The notes under the pieces are model-generated. The model was not told the origin of the DNA, did not search any database, and worked only from the letters and a program-made list of their open reading frames with translations. DNA of 20,806 nt, from contig NZ_LGDG01000018.1 of the NCBI RefSeq assembly GCF_001279775.1, positions 1 to 20,806 of the forward strand. The letters are read 5' to 3'. Position numbers and translations under genes: made by a program. Below, in pieces: positions 7,201-16,190 of the stretch. Numbering within the stretch: position 1 is the first letter of the stretch; each line of letters begins with the position of its first letter. The DNA comes from Streptomyces sp. MMG1533 (GTDB lineage Bacteria; Actinomycetota; Actinomycetes; Streptomycetales; Streptomycetaceae).

Positions 7201-9707
7201 GCGGCGAGATCCTCGAGCTCAAGACGACGATCAACACGATGGTCGACCAGCTGTCGTCCTTCGCCGAGGAGGTCACCCGAGTCGCCCGCGAGGTGGGCAC
7301 GGAGGGCCAGCTGGGCGGTCAGGCACGCGTGCGTGACGTCGACGGAACCTGGCGCGACCTCACCGAGTCGGTGAACGAGATGGCCGGGAACCTGACCCGG
7401 CAGGTGCGTGCCATCGCGCGCGTGGCGACCGCGGTGACCCGCGGCGACCTGAACCTGAAGATCGACGTGGACGCGTCCGGCGAGATCCAGGAACTCCAGG
7501 ACTACATCAACAAGATGATCGCCAACCTGCGCGACACCACGATCGCCAACAAGGAGCAGGACTGGCTCAAGGGCAACCTGGCCCGTATCTCCGCGCTGAT
7601 GCAGGGCCGACGCGACCTGGCCGACGTGGCCTCGCTGATCATGAGCGAGCTGACGCCGGTGGTGACCGCGCAGCACGGTGCGTTCTTCGTCGCCATGCCG
7701 CTCCTGGACGGCAAGGACCTGAGCGCCGAGGCGGAGGACCAGTACGAGCTGCGGATGCTCGGCTCGTACGGCTACTCGATGGGCTCCATGCCGACGTCGT
7801 TCAGGCCGGGTGAGGCGCTGATCGGGACGGCCGCCGAGGAGAAGCGCACGATCCTCGTGGAGAACGCGCCCAGCGGCTATCTGAAGATCTCCTCCGGGCT
7901 CGGAGAGGCGCCGCCCGCGCAAGTGATCGTCCTTCCGGTGCTGTTCGAGGGCAAGGTGCTCGGTGTCATCGAGCTGGCCTCCTTCACTCCCTTTACGCAG
8001 ATTCAGAAGGACTTCCTCAACCAGATCGCCGAGATGATCGCGACCAGCGTCAACACCATCTCCGTCAACACCAAGACGGAGGTGCTGCTGAAGCAGTCCC
8101 AGGAGCTGACCGAACAACTCCGCGAGCGGTCGGAGGAGTTGGAGAACCGGCAGAAGGCCCTCCAGGCGTCCAACGCCGAACTCGAGGAGAAGGCGGAGCT
8201 GCTGGCCCAGCAGAACCGCGACATCGAGGTGAAGAACACCGAGATCGAGGAGGCACGGCAGGTCCTGGAGGAGCGCGCCGAGCAGCTCGCCGTGTCGATG
8301 CGCTACAAGAGCGAGTTCCTGGCGAACATGTCGCACGAGCTGCGTACGCCGCTCAACTCGCTGCTGATCCTAGCCAAGCTGCTCGCGGACAACGCGGAGG
8401 GCAACCTCTCGCCGAAGCAGGTCGAGTTCGCCGAGACGATCCACGGAGCCGGTTCCGACCTGCTCCAGCTGATCAACGACATCCTCGACCTGTCGAAGGT
8501 CGAGGCGGGCAAGATGGACGTCTCCCCGACGCGCATCGCGCTCGTCCAGCTAGTCGACTACGTGGAGGCCACCTTCCGGCCGCTGACCGCGGAGAAGGGC
8601 CTCGACCTGTCCGTACGGGTGTCGCCCGAGCTGCCGGCCACGCTGCACACCGACGAACAGCGGCTCCTTCAGGTGCTGCGCAACCTGCTGTCCAACGCGG
8701 TGAAGTTCACCGACTCCGGGGCCGTCGAGCTGGTCATCCGGCCCGCCGGCCGGGATGTGCCGGTGGCGATCCGGGAGCAGCTCCTGGAGGCCGGTTCGCT
8801 GCGTGACGCGGACGCCGACCTGATCGCGTTCTCCGTGACGGACACGGGGATCGGGATCGCGGGCAGCAAGATGCGGGTGATCTTCGAGGCGTTCAAGCAG
8901 GCGGACGGCACGACGAGCCGCAAGTACGGCGGTACCGGTCTCGGACTGTCGATCTCGCGGGAGATCGCGCAGTTGCTGGGCGGTGAGATCCACGCGCAGA
9001 GCGAGACCGGGCGCGGATCGACGTTCACGCTGTATTTGCCGCTGCACCCGAGCGAACTGCCGCCGCAGGGCTATCAGCAGCTCGCGCCCGCCCTGGAGGC
9101 CGGAGACCTGGTGGCCTCGGGTCGGCCCGAGCCGTCCGAGCTGTCCGACGTGGAGATCGAGACGCCGGCCGAGGTGAGGTCGTACCGGGAGACGCAGAAC
9201 GGCGCCGCCGCGCTCTTCAGGCGCCGTCGTCGGCCTGTGCCGGAGATCGAGCAGCGTCTCGCGCAGCAGGAGCAGTGGCCCGTGGCGGCGGAGCAGCAGG
9301 TGGTGCCGAAGTCGCGCCGCGGCATCCGGTTCGGCGGGGAGAAGGTGCTGATCGTCGACGACGACATCCGCAACGTCTTCGCGCTGACCAGCGTCCTCGA
9401 ACAGCACGGACTGTCCGTCCTGTACGCCGAGAACGGGCGTGAGGGCATCGAGGTCCTGGAGCAGCACGACGACGTGGCGGTCGTCCTGATGGACATCATG
9501 ATGCCCGAGATGGACGGATATGCGACGACCACGGCGATCCGCAGGATGCCGCAGTTCGCCGGACTGCCGATCATCGCGCTGACCGCGAAGGCGATGAAGG
9601 GCGACCGGGAGAAGGCGATCGAGTCGGGCGCCTCCGACTACGTGACCAAGCCGGTCGACCCGGATCATCTGTTGACGGTGATGGAGCAGTGGATGCGTGG
9701 CGAGTGA
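4227..9707 (+). CDS. osaA: OsaA-like hybrid histidine kinase with poly-HAMP array
   Basis: The GTG start is preceded by GGGAGG 6 nt upstream. The 1,826-residue product has no signal peptide or membrane segment, so it should be cytoplasmic. In order it has a divergent HAMP-like N-terminus (about 35-125), an array of 11 HAMP modules (about 126-1103), a GAF domain (about 1120-1280) and a coiled coil (about 1285-1360). These are followed by HisKA with phospho-acceptor His1370 in SHELRTPLN, HATPase (N-box [10 protein letters not shown] near 1487, DTGIGI at 1539, GGTGLGLS near 1568), a low-complexity linker, and a receiver domain (about 1705-1825) with phospho-Asp1756 in [12 protein letters not shown]. 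The C-terminal KP lysine is present. The match is to S. coelicolor OsaA, which acts with OsaB in osmoadaptation. The expected chemistry is autophosphorylation at His1370, transfer to Asp1756 and probably onward relay. The layout resembles fungal group III hybrid kinases (Nik1/Os-1). No truncation or frameshift is apparent. Confidence 0.95.
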   Translation: MESGAATRGTKTRAKGGQSLSNQRKPRSGTTAVDTAALNRLLAALVSMRDGNFRKRLTVSGDGVMSEIAAVFNEVADRNLHLTGELSRVRRMVGREGKLTERLETGACEGSWAAAIDASNALVDDLVRPVSEVSRVLSAVAEGDLSPRMELRTQAPDGSGHPLRGEFLKVGRTVNNLVDQLSTFTDEVTRVASEVGTEGKLGGQARVRGMSGSWKDLTESVNTMAYRLTAQVRDIALVTTAVAKGDLSRKVTVHVAGEMLELKNTVNTMVDQLSSFSSEVTRVAREVGVEGELGGQAQVPGVAGVWKDLTDSVNLMAGNLTAQVRGISQVTTAVASGDLSQKVTVSARGEVAQLADTINQMTETLRTFADEVTRVANEVGAEGRLGGQANVPGAAGTWKDLTDSVNTVFRNLTIQVRDIAAVTTAVASGDLSQKVTVDVAGEMLELKNTVNGMVDQLSAFGAEVTRVAREVGVEGELGGQAQVSGAAGTWKDLTDSVNTAFRNLTGQVRNIAQVTTAVANGDLSQKVTVDVSGEMLQLKNTVNTMVDQLSAFADQVTRMARDVGTEGRLGGQAVVPGVSGTWKELTDSVNFMGGNLTSQVRQIAQVTTAVARGDLSQKIDVDARGEILELKNTINTMVDQLSAFADQVTRVAREVGTEGRLGGQAQVPGVAGVWRDLTDSVNGMAGNLTAQVRNIAQVATAVARGDLSQKITVDARGEIQELKNTLNTMVDQLSSFAEEVTRVAREVGTEGILGGQAEVQGVSGTWKDLTQSVNFMANNLTIQVRQIAEVTTAVAKGDLSKKITVDAKGEILELVSTVNTMVDQLSSFAEQVTRVAREVGTEGILGGQAHVPGVVGIWKDLSDNVNLMANNLTMQVRNISQVASAVANGDLTRTVTIEARGEVAQLADTFNTMVKTLSSFADQVTKVAREVGTDGILGGQARVPGVAGTWKDLTESVNQMASNLTGQVRNIAMVTTAIAKGDLTKKIDIDARGEILELKTTINTMVDQLSSFAEEVTRVAREVGTEGQLGGQARVRDVDGTWRDLTESVNEMAGNLTRQVRAIARVATAVTRGDLNLKIDVDASGEIQELQDYINKMIANLRDTTIANKEQDWLKGNLARISALMQGRRDLADVASLIMSELTPVVTAQHGAFFVAMPLLDGKDLSAEAEDQYELRMLGSYGYSMGSMPTSFRPGEALIGTAAEEKRTILVENAPSGYLKISSGLGEAPPAQVIVLPVLFEGKVLGVIELASFTPFTQIQKDFLNQIAEMIATSVNTISVNTKTEVLLKQSQELTEQLRERSEELENRQKALQASNAELEEKAELLAQQNRDIEVKNTEIEEARQVLEERAEQLAVSMRYKSEFLANMSHELRTPLNSLLILAKLLADNAEGNLSPKQVEFAETIHGAGSDLLQLINDILDLSKVEAGKMDVSPTRIALVQLVDYVEATFRPLTAEKGLDLSVRVSPELPATLHTDEQRLLQVLRNLLSNAVKFTDSGAVELVIRPAGRDVPVAIREQLLEAGSLRDADADLIAFSVTDTGIGIAGSKMRVIFEAFKQADGTTSRKYGGTGLGLSISREIAQLLGGEIHAQSETGRGSTFTLYLPLHPSELPPQGYQQLAPALEAGDLVASGRPEPSELSDVEIETPAEVRSYRETQNGAAALFRRRRRPVPEIEQRLAQQEQWPVAAEQQVVPKSRRGIRFGGEKVLIVDDDIRNVFALTSVLEQHGLSVLYAENGREGIEVLEQHDDVAVVLMDIMMPEMDGYATTTAIRRMPQFAGLPIIALTAKAMKGDREKAIESGASDYVTKPVDPDHLLTVMEQWMRGE
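4602..7540 (+). repeat. In-frame tandem repeat encoding the OsaA HAMP array (276-bp unit)
   Basis: The anchor codons CAG-GTG (Gln-Val at the module junction) occur at 4917, 5193, 5469, 5745, 6021, 6297, 6573, 6849, 7125 and 7401, exactly 276 bp (92 residues) apart each time, with no insertion or deletion over ten junctions. Each unit holds a HAMP-like half (VTTAVAxGDLS...[18 protein letters not shown]) and a second half ([22 protein letters not shown]). The first unit (from 4605) is 13 codons longer because of an insert around [12 protein letters not shown]. The last unit lacks its second half and runs into the GAF linker. Confidence 0.95.
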
Positions 9708-9763
9708 CGGAATCGAGTGACGGGATCGGTCGGGCTTTGCGGGGGCTTCGTGCGGATGTGGCG

Positions 9764-9789
9764 GGAACCTTCGGCGGGTACCCGGAGTT
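9764..9789 (+). promoter_or_regulatory. Candidate ECF-sigma promoter 1 upstream of osaB
   Basis: GGAAC (9764-9768), an 18-bp spacer and GTT (9787-9789) resemble the SigR-family consensus GGAAT-N18-GTT with one difference at the fifth base. It lies in the osaA-osaB gap, about 250 nt before osaB. A second copy of the same geometry follows 70 bp later. The promoter reading is an inference. Confidence 0.45.
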
Positions 9790-9833
9790 GCTGACACTCG
9801 GTGGCCGAAGCCGTGTAGAAGTACGGGATTCGG

Positions 9834-9859
9834 GGAACCTTCTGGTCTCCCGCCGCGTT
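9834..9859 (+). promoter_or_regulatory. Candidate ECF-sigma promoter 2 upstream of osaB
   Basis: GGAAC (9834-9838), an 18-bp spacer and GTT (9857-9859) repeat the geometry of the upstream element. Both copies begin GGGAACCTTC. Initiation near 9865 would leave a ~175-nt leader before osaB. The 331-nt gap (9708-10038) contains nothing else I can identify. An open frame from GTG 9868 in the osaB frame has no Shine-Dalgarno sequence. Confidence 0.5.
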
Positions 9860-10038
9860 TCTGCTACGTGCACAGTGACATCACGGTGACAGGGTGTGGC
9901 GACGGGCGGGGTGCGGCTACGATGACCGGCACAAGGACGGGCGGCGAAAGGGAGTCGTCCCCTGGGGCGGCGCCGGTGGGCGTCACCCCAAGTCCTGCGG
10001 ACAGGGGAGGCCCCACGCCGGGGCGAGGAGGGCGGGCC

Positions 10039-10722
10039 ATGGTGCAGAAGGCCAAGATCCTCCTGGTCGATGACCGGCCGGAGAATCTGCTCGCGCTGGA
10101 GGCCATCCTCTCCGCGCTCGATCAGACACTGGTGCGGGCATCGTCCGGGGAGGAAGCGCTCAAAGCACTGCTCACGGACGACTTCGCGGTCATTCTGCTG
10201 GACGTCCAGATGCCGGGCATGGACGGTTTCGAAACGGCCGCGCACATCAAGCGGCGAGAACGGACCCGGGACATCCCGATCATCTTCCTCACCGCGATCA
10301 ACCACGGACCGCATCACACGTTCCGCGGGTACGCGGCGGGCGCGGTCGACTACATCTCCAAGCCGTTCGACCCCTGGGTGCTGCGCGCCAAGGTCTCCGT
10401 CTTCGTCGAGCTGTACATGAAGAACTGTCAGCTGAGGGAGCAGGCGGCGCTGCTGCGGCTCCAGTTGGAGGGTGGCGGCGGCAAGGCGGCGGCCGGGGAG
10501 GCGAAGGAGCCCGCGGGGCTGCTCGCCGAGCTGTCGGCGCGGCTGGCAGCGGTCGAAGAGCAGGCGGAGGCACTGTCGAAGCAGCTGGACGACGAGTCCG
10601 CCGACGCGGCGGCGGTCGCCACAGCAGCTCATCTCGAACGCAAACTCACGGGTTTGCGGCGGGCGCTGGACGCCCTGGAACCGGGCACGGGGAGTTCTCC
10701 CACGGTGCCGTCGCAGAACTGA
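10039..10722 (+). CDS. osaB: OsaB-like response regulator with coiled-coil output
   Basis: The 227-residue protein has an N-terminal receiver domain (about 5-125): KILLVDD with its acidic pair, phospho-acceptor Asp55 in LLDVQMPGMDGF, the conserved Thr in FLTA, and Lys in YISKPFD. The rest (about 130-227) is Glu/Ala/Leu-rich and predicted coiled coil (AELSARLAAVEEQAEALSKQ), with no recognisable DNA-binding domain. Output is therefore probably by protein-protein contact. I chose the ATG at 10039 because GGAGGG (10027-10032) lies 6 nt upstream and the receiver fold starts directly after it. A longer frame from GTG 9868 adds 57 residues of low-complexity sequence without a ribosome-binding site. 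It follows osaA on the same strand after 331 nt and is the expected partner of that kinase, as reported for OsaA/OsaB osmoadaptation in S. coelicolor. The gap and its promoter-like elements suggest it can also be expressed separately. Confidence 0.9.
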   Translation: MVQKAKILLVDDRPENLLALEAILSALDQTLVRASSGEEALKALLTDDFAVILLDVQMPGMDGFETAAHIKRRERTRDIPIIFLTAINHGPHHTFRGYAAGAVDYISKPFDPWVLRAKVSVFVELYMKNCQLREQAALLRLQLEGGGGKAAAGEAKEPAGLLAELSARLAAVEEQAEALSKQLDDESADAAAVATAAHLERKLTGLRRALDALEPGTGSSPTVPSQN

Positions 10723-10764
10723 CGCGTGCCGCGGGACCCGTTGACCGTGAGCGGGCGTCAGTTC
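10716..10764 (+). terminator. 10-bp inverted repeat spanning the osaB stop codon, possible terminator
   Basis: GAACTGACGC (10716-10725) and GCGTCAGTTC (10755-10764) are perfect complements separated by 29 nt that can fold further (CGGG/CCCG). A TTTT run follows at 10771-10774. The upstream arm contains the osaB stop codon (10720-10722). It is a plausible terminator between osaB and ftsK, though the loop is long and the T tract is not adjacent. Confidence 0.5.
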
Positions 10765-10833
10765 AGCTCCTTTTCAAAGGCGACACGAACGGGTGAAGCA
10801 GTGGGCACACGTGTCCGCTGTCGTCTCCACCGG

Positions 10834-10839
10834 TAACCT
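10834..10839 (+). promoter_or_regulatory. Predicted -10 element for leaderless ftsK mRNA
   Basis: TAACCT ends exactly 7 nt before the ftsK ATG, the spacing expected if transcription starts at the A of the start codon. The -35 side is weak (GTGTCC around 10811-10816). There is no Shine-Dalgarno sequence. Confidence 0.45.
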
Positions 10840-10846
10840 CACACCT

Positions 10847-13555
10847 ATGGCCTCACGTCCCTCCGCAGCCAAGAAGCCCGCCAAGAAGGCGGCCGCTCCG
10901 GCGAAGGCTCCGGCGAAGAAGGCCGCTGCGAAAAAGGCGCCCGCCAAGAAAGCGCCCGCCAAGAAGGCCGCGGCGAAGAAAGCCGCGCCGCCGAAGCCGG
11001 CGCCCAGCCCGACCGGGGGCATCTATCGGCTTGTGCGCGCCCTCTGGCTCGGCGTCGCACACGCCGTCGGCGCGGTGTTCCGCGGGATAGGGCAGGGCGC
11101 GAAGAACCTCGACCCCGCCCACCGCAAGGACGGCATCGCGCTGTTGCTGCTCGGCCTCGGCCTGATCGTCGCCGCCGGTACCTGGTCGAACCTGCGCGGT
11201 CCCGTCGGAGACCTCGTCGAGATGCTGGTGACCGGCGCCTTCGGCCGTCTCGACCTGCTCGTGCCGATACTGCTCGCGGTCATCGCCGTCCGGTTCATCC
11301 GCCACCCCGAGCAGCCCGAGGCAAACGGCCGCATCGTGATCGGCCTGTCCGCGCTCGTCATCGGCGTGCTCGGCCAGGTCCACATCGCCTGCGGCTCGCC
11401 CGCCCGCAGTGAGGGCATGCAGGCGATAAGGGATGCCGGCGGCCTGATCGGCTGGGGAGCGGCGACGCCGTTGACGTACACCATGGGCGAGGTCCTGGCC
11501 GTACCGCTGCTCGTGCTGCTGACGATCTTCGGGCTGCTGGTCGTCACGGCCACCCCGGTCAATGCCATCCCGCAGCGGCTGCGGCTGCTCGGGGTGCGGC
11601 TCGGCATCGTGCACGACCCCGCCGAGGTCGAGCTGGGGGAGGACGACGAGCGCTACGACGACCAGTGGCGCGACGCGCTCCCCGCGCGCCCCCGCAGGCG
11701 CGGCCCGGCCCCCGCGGCGTACGACCCCGACGGAGCGGAGCAGGAGGCCCTCTCACGGCGTCGTGGCCGCCCCCGGCGCTCCGCGGTGCCGCAGCCCGAC
11801 CCGGACCGTCCCCTGGACGCCGTGGACGTCGCCGCGGCCGCTGCCGCCGCGCTGGACGGTGCCGTGCTGCACGGGATGCCGCCCTCGCCGATCGTCGCCG
11901 ACCTCACCCAGGGCGTGAGCGTGGGGGAGCGCGAGGAGTCGACTCCGACGCCGACTCCCGTACCGGCGCCGGCCGCGCGGCCCAAGCAGGAGAAGCTCGA
12001 CGCGGGGGTCGCGGACCTCACCAAGGCCGCTCCCGACGTGCCCCGCGACCTGCCGTCACGCGCCGAGCAGCTCCAGCTGTCCGGCGACATCACCTATTCG
12101 CTGCCCTCGCTCGACCTCCTCACGCGCGGAGGGCCCGGCAAGTCCCGCAGCGCCGCGAACGACGCGGTCGTCGCCTCACTCACGACCGTCTTCTCCGAGT
12201 TCAAGGTCGACGCCGCCGTCACCGGCTTCACGCGCGGGCCGACGGTCACGCGCTACGAGGTCGAGCTCGGCCCCGCCGTGAAGGTCGAGCGGATCACCGC
12301 CCTGACCAAGAACATCGCGTACGCCGTCGCCAGCCCGGACGTACGGATCATCAGCCCGATCCCCGGCAAGTCGGCGGTCGGCATCGAGATCCCGAACACC
12401 GACCGGGAGATGGTCAACCTCGGTGACGTCCTCCGTCTGGCGGCGGCGGCCGAGGACGACCACCCGATGCTGGTGGCGCTCGGCAAGGACGTCGAGGGCG
12501 GCTATGTGATGGCCAACCTGGCGAAGATGCCGCACGTCCTCGTCGCCGGAGCCACCGGTTCCGGTAAGTCGTCCTGCATCAACTGCCTGATCACGTCGAT
12601 CATGGTCCGCGCGACCCCCGAGGACGTCCGCATGGTCCTCGTCGACCCCAAGCGCGTCGAGCTGACCGCGTACGAGGGCATCCCGCACCTGATCACGCCC
12701 ATCATCACCAACCCGAAGCGGGCCGCCGAGGCGCTCCAGTGGGTCGTACGAGAGATGGATCTCCGGTACGACGACCTGGCGGCGTACGGCTACCGGCACA
12801 TCGACGACTTCAACGAAGCCGTGCGCAACGGCAAGGTGAAGTCGCCGGAGGGCAGTGAGCGCGAGCTCCAGCCGTATCCGTACCTGCTGGTGATCGTCGA
12901 CGAGCTCGCCGACCTGATGATGGTCGCCCCGCGCGACGTCGAGGACTCGATCGTTCGGATCACGCAGCTCGCGCGCGCGGCCGGCATCCATCTGGTGCTC
13001 GCCACTCAGCGGCCGTCGGTCGACGTCGTCACCGGTCTGATCAAGGCGAACGTGCCCTCCCGGCTCGCCTTCGCCACCTCCTCGCTCGCCGACTCGCGGG
13101 TCATCCTCGACCAGCCCGGTGCCGAGAAGCTGATCGGCAAGGGCGACGGCCTGTACCTGCCGATGGGGCAGAACAAGCCCACCCGTATGCAGGGTGCCTT
13201 CGTCACCGAGGACGAGGTCGCGACGGTCGTCCAGCACTGCAAGGACCAGATGGCGCCGGTCTTCCGGGACGACGTCACCGTGGGCACCAAGCAGAAGAAG
13301 GAGATCGACGAGGAGATCGGCGACGACCTCGACCTGCTCTGCCAGGCCGCCGAACTGGTCGTCTCCACGCAGTTCGGGTCGACCTCCATGCTGCAGCGGA
13401 AGCTGCGGGTCGGCTTCGCCAAGGCGGGGCGGCTCATGGACCTCATGGAGTCCCGGAACATCGTCGGGCCGAGCGAAGGCTCAAAGGCTCGTGACGTTCT
13501 TGTGAAGGCTGATGAGCTGGACGGAGTGCTCGCGGTGATCCGCGGGGAGGCTTAA
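10847..13555 (+). CDS. ftsK: DNA translocase FtsK/SpoIIIE
   Basis: This 902-residue septal DNA pump moves chromosomes out of closing septa, in Streptomyces mainly during sporulation. A Lys/Ala/Pro-rich N-terminus (about 5-55) precedes four likely membrane segments (about 96-112, 136-151, 163-181, 214-234). An acidic and proline-rich linker (about 240-400) leads to the motor domain: Walker A GATGSGKS with Lys574, and Walker B LLVIVDELAD with Asp685/Glu686. The C-terminal winged-helix gamma domain (about 835-900, STQFGSTSMLQRKLRVGFAKAG), which reads polar DNA motifs, is intact. Start choice: ATG 10847 opens the conserved MASRPSAAKKPAKK and has a leaderless-type -10 box. An in-frame GTG at 10793 would add 18 residues but also lacks a ribosome-binding site. 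Conserved actinobacterial synteny with the downstream pgsA-cinA-clgR block supports the call. Confidence 0.95.
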   Translation: MASRPSAAKKPAKKAAAPAKAPAKKAAAKKAPAKKAPAKKAAAKKAAPPKPAPSPTGGIYRLVRALWLGVAHAVGAVFRGIGQGAKNLDPAHRKDGIALLLLGLGLIVAAGTWSNLRGPVGDLVEMLVTGAFGRLDLLVPILLAVIAVRFIRHPEQPEANGRIVIGLSALVIGVLGQVHIACGSPARSEGMQAIRDAGGLIGWGAATPLTYTMGEVLAVPLLVLLTIFGLLVVTATPVNAIPQRLRLLGVRLGIVHDPAEVELGEDDERYDDQWRDALPARPRRRGPAPAAYDPDGAEQEALSRRRGRPRRSAVPQPDPDRPLDAVDVAAAAAAALDGAVLHGMPPSPIVADLTQGVSVGEREESTPTPTPVPAPAARPKQEKLDAGVADLTKAAPDVPRDLPSRAEQLQLSGDITYSLPSLDLLTRGGPGKSRSAANDAVVASLTTVFSEFKVDAAVTGFTRGPTVTRYEVELGPAVKVERITALTKNIAYAVASPDVRIISPIPGKSAVGIEIPNTDREMVNLGDVLRLAAAAEDDHPMLVALGKDVEGGYVMANLAKMPHVLVAGATGSGKSSCINCLITSIMVRATPEDVRMVLVDPKRVELTAYEGIPHLITPIITNPKRAAEALQWVVREMDLRYDDLAAYGYRHIDDFNEAVRNGKVKSPEGSERELQPYPYLLVIVDELADLMMVAPRDVEDSIVRITQLARAAGIHLVLATQRPSVDVVTGLIKANVPSRLAFATSSLADSRVILDQPGAEKLIGKGDGLYLPMGQNKPTRMQGAFVTEDEVATVVQHCKDQMAPVFRDDVTVGTKQKKEIDEEIGDDLDLLCQAAELVVSTQFGSTSMLQRKLRVGFAKAGRLMDLMESRNIVGPSEGSKARDVLVKADELDGVLAVIRGEA

Positions 13556-13715
13556 AGGGAGTCCCAAGGCCGCGGTTCGATCGTGACTAACCCGTAAGGG
13601 ATCATTGAGCAACCGTTTCCCTTCGGCGTACGTCAAGTTGAGGGAAGCGAAAAGCTCCTGCCCCGCCCTCGGCGTGTCCGGCCATACCGATGGCGTACAA
13701 AGTGTGACCGCCCGG

Positions 13716-13746
13716 TTGCCCCACCCTTTCGTACCCCCCATAGACT
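13716..13746 (+). promoter_or_regulatory. Candidate promoter for the RodZ-like gene
   Basis: TTGCCC (13716-13721) and TAGACT (13741-13746) are 19 bp apart, slightly long for a housekeeping promoter. The -10 box is good and the -35 weak. It would give a ~40-nt leader carrying the GAAAGG ribosome-binding site. The rest of the 234-nt ftsK-to-HTH gap shows only a weak TTCCCT/AGGGAA inverted repeat (about 13617-13645). Confidence 0.4.
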
Positions 13747-13789
13747 GAACCTCCAGCACAGGCGGCTAAAACGCTCGAAAGGCGCCCCC

Positions 13790-14632
13790 GTGTCCCTCGG
13801 CAACTCCCCTGAAGACGAGCGTCCGTTCGAAGACGACCGTGAGGAAGCCCGCCCCTCGATCGGCCGTGCCCTACAGCAGGCACGTATCGCTGCCGGACTG
13901 ACCGTCGACGACGTCAGTTCCGCCACCCGGGTCCGCATCACCATCGTGCACGCCATCGAGGCGGACGACTTCGACGCCTGTGGCGGCGACGTCTACGCCC
14001 GCGGTCACATCCGAACCCTGGCCAAGGCCGTTCGTCTGGATCCCGCCCCGCTGCTCGCCCAGTACGACGACGATCACGGCGGGCGTCCGGCGCCGACCCC
14101 GGCGGCTCCGCTGTTCGAGGCGGAACGCATCCGTCCCGAGCGGCGCGGGCCCAATTGGACGGCAGCCATGGTCGCCGCGATCGTCGCCGTGGTCGGCTTC
14201 GTCGGGTTCACCGCGTTCCGGGGCGGTGACGACGACGGCGGCTCGACGACGCAGGTCGCCGATGGCTCCAAGCCGGCGACCAGCAAGGCCGCCTCGCCCA
14301 CGCCGAAGAACGACAAGCCCGAGGATCCGAAGCCGGACCCCTCGGACAGCGCCATCGCCGCCGCGCCCCACGACAAGGTGACGGTCCAGGTCAGCGCCGC
14401 CGACGGAAAGAGCTGGATCTCCGCCAAGGACCACAACGGCCGGCTCCTGTTCGACGGGCTGCTCAAGCAGGGCGAGTCCAAGACCTTCCAGGACAACGAG
14501 AAGGTCAACCTCGTCCTCGGCGACGCCGGGGCCATCCAGCTGTACGTGAACGGCAAAAAGATCGACGACGACTGGCAGCCGGGGGCCGTGGAGCGGCTCA
14601 CGTATACGAAGGGTGACCCCCAGGTCGGTTGA
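13790..14632 (+). CDS. RodZ-like membrane protein with N-terminal helix-turn-helix
   Basis: The 280-residue protein has the RodZ/YmfM layout: a Cro/CI-type HTH (about 23-92, [20 protein letters not shown] through [19 protein letters not shown]), a basic stretch, one membrane helix (about 123-143, [16 protein letters not shown]), and a Ser/Pro/Lys-rich extracytoplasmic linker. It ends in a beta-rich C-terminal domain (about 195-275, [20 protein letters not shown]) like DUF4115. In rod-shaped bacteria RodZ couples MreB to wall synthesis; whether this homologue does so here is inferred from family only. The HTH in RodZ proteins usually binds protein rather than DNA. The start is GTG with GAAAGG 7 nt upstream. 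It sits between ftsK and rimO and is followed by a strong hairpin, so it is probably a separate transcription unit. Confidence 0.85.
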   Translation: MSLGNSPEDERPFEDDREEARPSIGRALQQARIAAGLTVDDVSSATRVRITIVHAIEADDFDACGGDVYARGHIRTLAKAVRLDPAPLLAQYDDDHGGRPAPTPAAPLFEAERIRPERRGPNWTAAMVAAIVAVVGFVGFTAFRGGDDDGGSTTQVADGSKPATSKAASPTPKNDKPEDPKPDPSDSAIAAAPHDKVTVQVSAADGKSWISAKDHNGRLLFDGLLKQGESKTFQDNEKVNLVLGDAGAIQLYVNGKKIDDDWQPGAVERLTYTKGDPQVG

Positions 14633-14647
14633 GACGCGGCGTGTACG

Positions 14648-14679
14648 GACGGGGTTGGCCAAGATCGGCCAACCCCGTC
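14648..14679 (+). terminator. Strong hairpin between the RodZ-like gene and rimO
   Basis: A perfect 13-bp stem (14648-14660 with 14667-14679) has a 6-nt AAGATC loop. No T run follows, which is common for streptomycete terminators. It starts 16 nt after the stop codon of the RodZ-like gene. Confidence 0.75.
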
Positions 14680-14704
14680 GACGTGGGGTGTCAGTGGGAC
14701 GAAG

Positions 14705-14710
14705 TAGTCT
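14705..14710 (+). promoter_or_regulatory. Predicted -10 element for leaderless rimO mRNA
   Basis: TAGTCT ends exactly 7 nt before the rimO ATG and there is no Shine-Dalgarno sequence. The -35 region just after the preceding hairpin (around 14681-14687) is a poor match. Confidence 0.5.
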
Positions 14711-14717
14711 TGAGCCC

Positions 14718-16190
14718 ATGCCTGAACGCCGTACCGTCGCACTCGTCACTCTTGGCTGCGCCCGTAACGAGGTGGACTCGGAGGAGCTCGCAGGCCGCTT
14801 GGAGGCGGACGGCTGGGCCCTCGTGGAGGACGCCTCGGACGCTGACGTCGCCGTCGTCAACACGTGCGGCTTCGTCGACGCCGCCAAGAAGGACTCCGTC
14901 GACGCCCTCCTGGAGGCCAACGACCTCAAGGGGCACGGCAGAACCCAGGCCGTCGTGGCGGTGGGCTGCATGGCCGAGCGGTACGGCAAGGACCTCGCCG
15001 AGGCTCTCCCCGAGGCCGACGGCGTACTCGGCTTCGACGACTACGCCGACATCTCCGACCGGCTGCAGACCATCCTGAACGGCGGCATCCACGCCTCCCA
15101 CACCCCGCGCGACCGGCGCAAGCTGCTGCCGATCAGCCCTGCCGAGCGGCAGTCGGCCTCCGACGTAGCGCTCCCCGGGCACGGCGCCGCGTCCGACCTG
15201 CCGGAGGGGCTCGCTCCGGCCTCCGGGCCGCGGGCGCCCCTGCGCCGCCGCCTGGACGGTTCCCCTGTCGCCTCGGTGAAGCTCGCCTCCGGCTGCGACC
15301 GGCGCTGCTCCTTCTGCGCCATCCCGTCCTTCCGCGGCTCCTTCATCTCGCGCCGCCCCAGCGACGTGCTGAACGAGACGCGGTGGCTGGGCGAGCAGGG
15401 CGTCAAGGAGATCATGCTGGTCTCCGAGAACAACACGTCGTACGGCAAGGACCTGGGCGACATCCGCCTCCTCGAGTCCCTGCTGCCCGAGCTCGCCGAG
15501 GTCGACGGCATCGAGCGGGTGCGCGTCAGCTACCTCCAGCCCGCCGAGATGCGGCCCGGGCTCATCGACGTCCTGACTTCCACGCCCAAGGTCGTGCCCT
15601 ACTTCGACCTGTCCTTCCAGCACTCCGCGCCCGGCGTGCTGCGCGCGATGCGCCGCTTCGGCGACACGGACCGCTTCCTGGAGCTGCTCGACACCATCCG
15701 GGGCAAGGCCCCCCAGGCCGGCGTCCGCTCCAACTTCATCGTGGGCTTCCCCGGCGAGAGCGAGGCCGACCTGGCCGAGCTGGAGCGCTTCCTGAACGGC
15801 GCGAGGCTGGACGCCATCGGCGTCTTCGGGTACTCCGACGAGGAGGGCACGGAAGCGGCGACGTACGAGAACAAGCTCGACGAGGATGTCGTCGCCGAGC
15901 GGCTGGCCCGCGTCTCCCGACTCGCCGAGGAACTCGTCTCGCAGCGGGCCGAGGAGCGCGTGGGCGAGACCATGCACGTGCTCGTGGAGTCGGTGGACTC
16001 CGTCGAGGGTGTGTACGGCCGTGGAGCGCACCAGGCGCCCGAGACCGACGGCCAGGTGCTGCTCACGAGCGGCGAGGGACTGAGTGTCGGTCGTATGGTC
16101 GAGGCGAAGGTGGTCGGTACGGAAGGTGTCGACCTGGTGGCCGAGCCGCTGCAGGGCTCGCTCGCGTGTAGCGAGGAGGCGGACAGATGA
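14718..16190 (+). CDS. rimO: Ribosomal protein S12 (aspartate) methylthiotransferase RimO
   Basis: This 490-residue radical-SAM enzyme adds a methylthio group to a conserved aspartate of ribosomal protein S12. The N-terminal domain supplies the auxiliary cluster cysteines Cys14 (TLGCARN), Cys50 (NTCGF) and Cys84 (VGCMAE). The radical-SAM CxxxCxxC motif is Cys193-Cys197-Cys200 (GCDRRCSFC). A TRAM-like domain ends the protein (about 420-480). The [12 protein letters not shown] opening is typical of RimO rather than MiaB. A ~50-residue low-complexity insert (about 130-180) sits between the first two domains. The ATG at 14718 was chosen because the conserved domain starts within ten residues and a -10 box lies 7 nt upstream; the frame is open 35 codons further but crosses the terminator hairpin. 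The last 4 nt overlap pgsA. Confidence 0.93.
   Translation: MPERRTVALVTLGCARNEVDSEELAGRLEADGWALVEDASDADVAVVNTCGFVDAAKKDSVDALLEANDLKGHGRTQAVVAVGCMAERYGKDLAEALPEADGVLGFDDYADISDRLQTILNGGIHASHTPRDRRKLLPISPAERQSASDVALPGHGAASDLPEGLAPASGPRAPLRRRLDGSPVASVKLASGCDRRCSFCAIPSFRGSFISRRPSDVLNETRWLGEQGVKEIMLVSENNTSYGKDLGDIRLLESLLPELAEVDGIERVRVSYLQPAEMRPGLIDVLTSTPKVVPYFDLSFQHSAPGVLRAMRRFGDTDRFLELLDTIRGKAPQAGVRSNFIVGFPGESEADLAELERFLNGARLDAIGVFGYSDEEGTEAATYENKLDEDVVAERLARVSRLAEELVSQRAEERVGETMHVLVESVDSVEGVYGRGAHQAPETDGQVLLTSGEGLSVGRMVEAKVVGTEGVDLVAEPLQGSLACSEEADR

Noticed and set aside
5208..8336. Minus-strand open frame of 1,042 codons inside osaA
   Set aside because: It mirrors the HAMP repeat period and is His/Leu/Arg/Asp-rich without any recognisable domain. 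It is a complement of the real repeat, not a gene.
9868..10038. N-terminal extension of OsaB from GTG 9868
   Set aside because: There is no Shine-Dalgarno sequence before it and the added 57 residues are low complexity. ATG 10039 has a strong site and starts the receiver fold.
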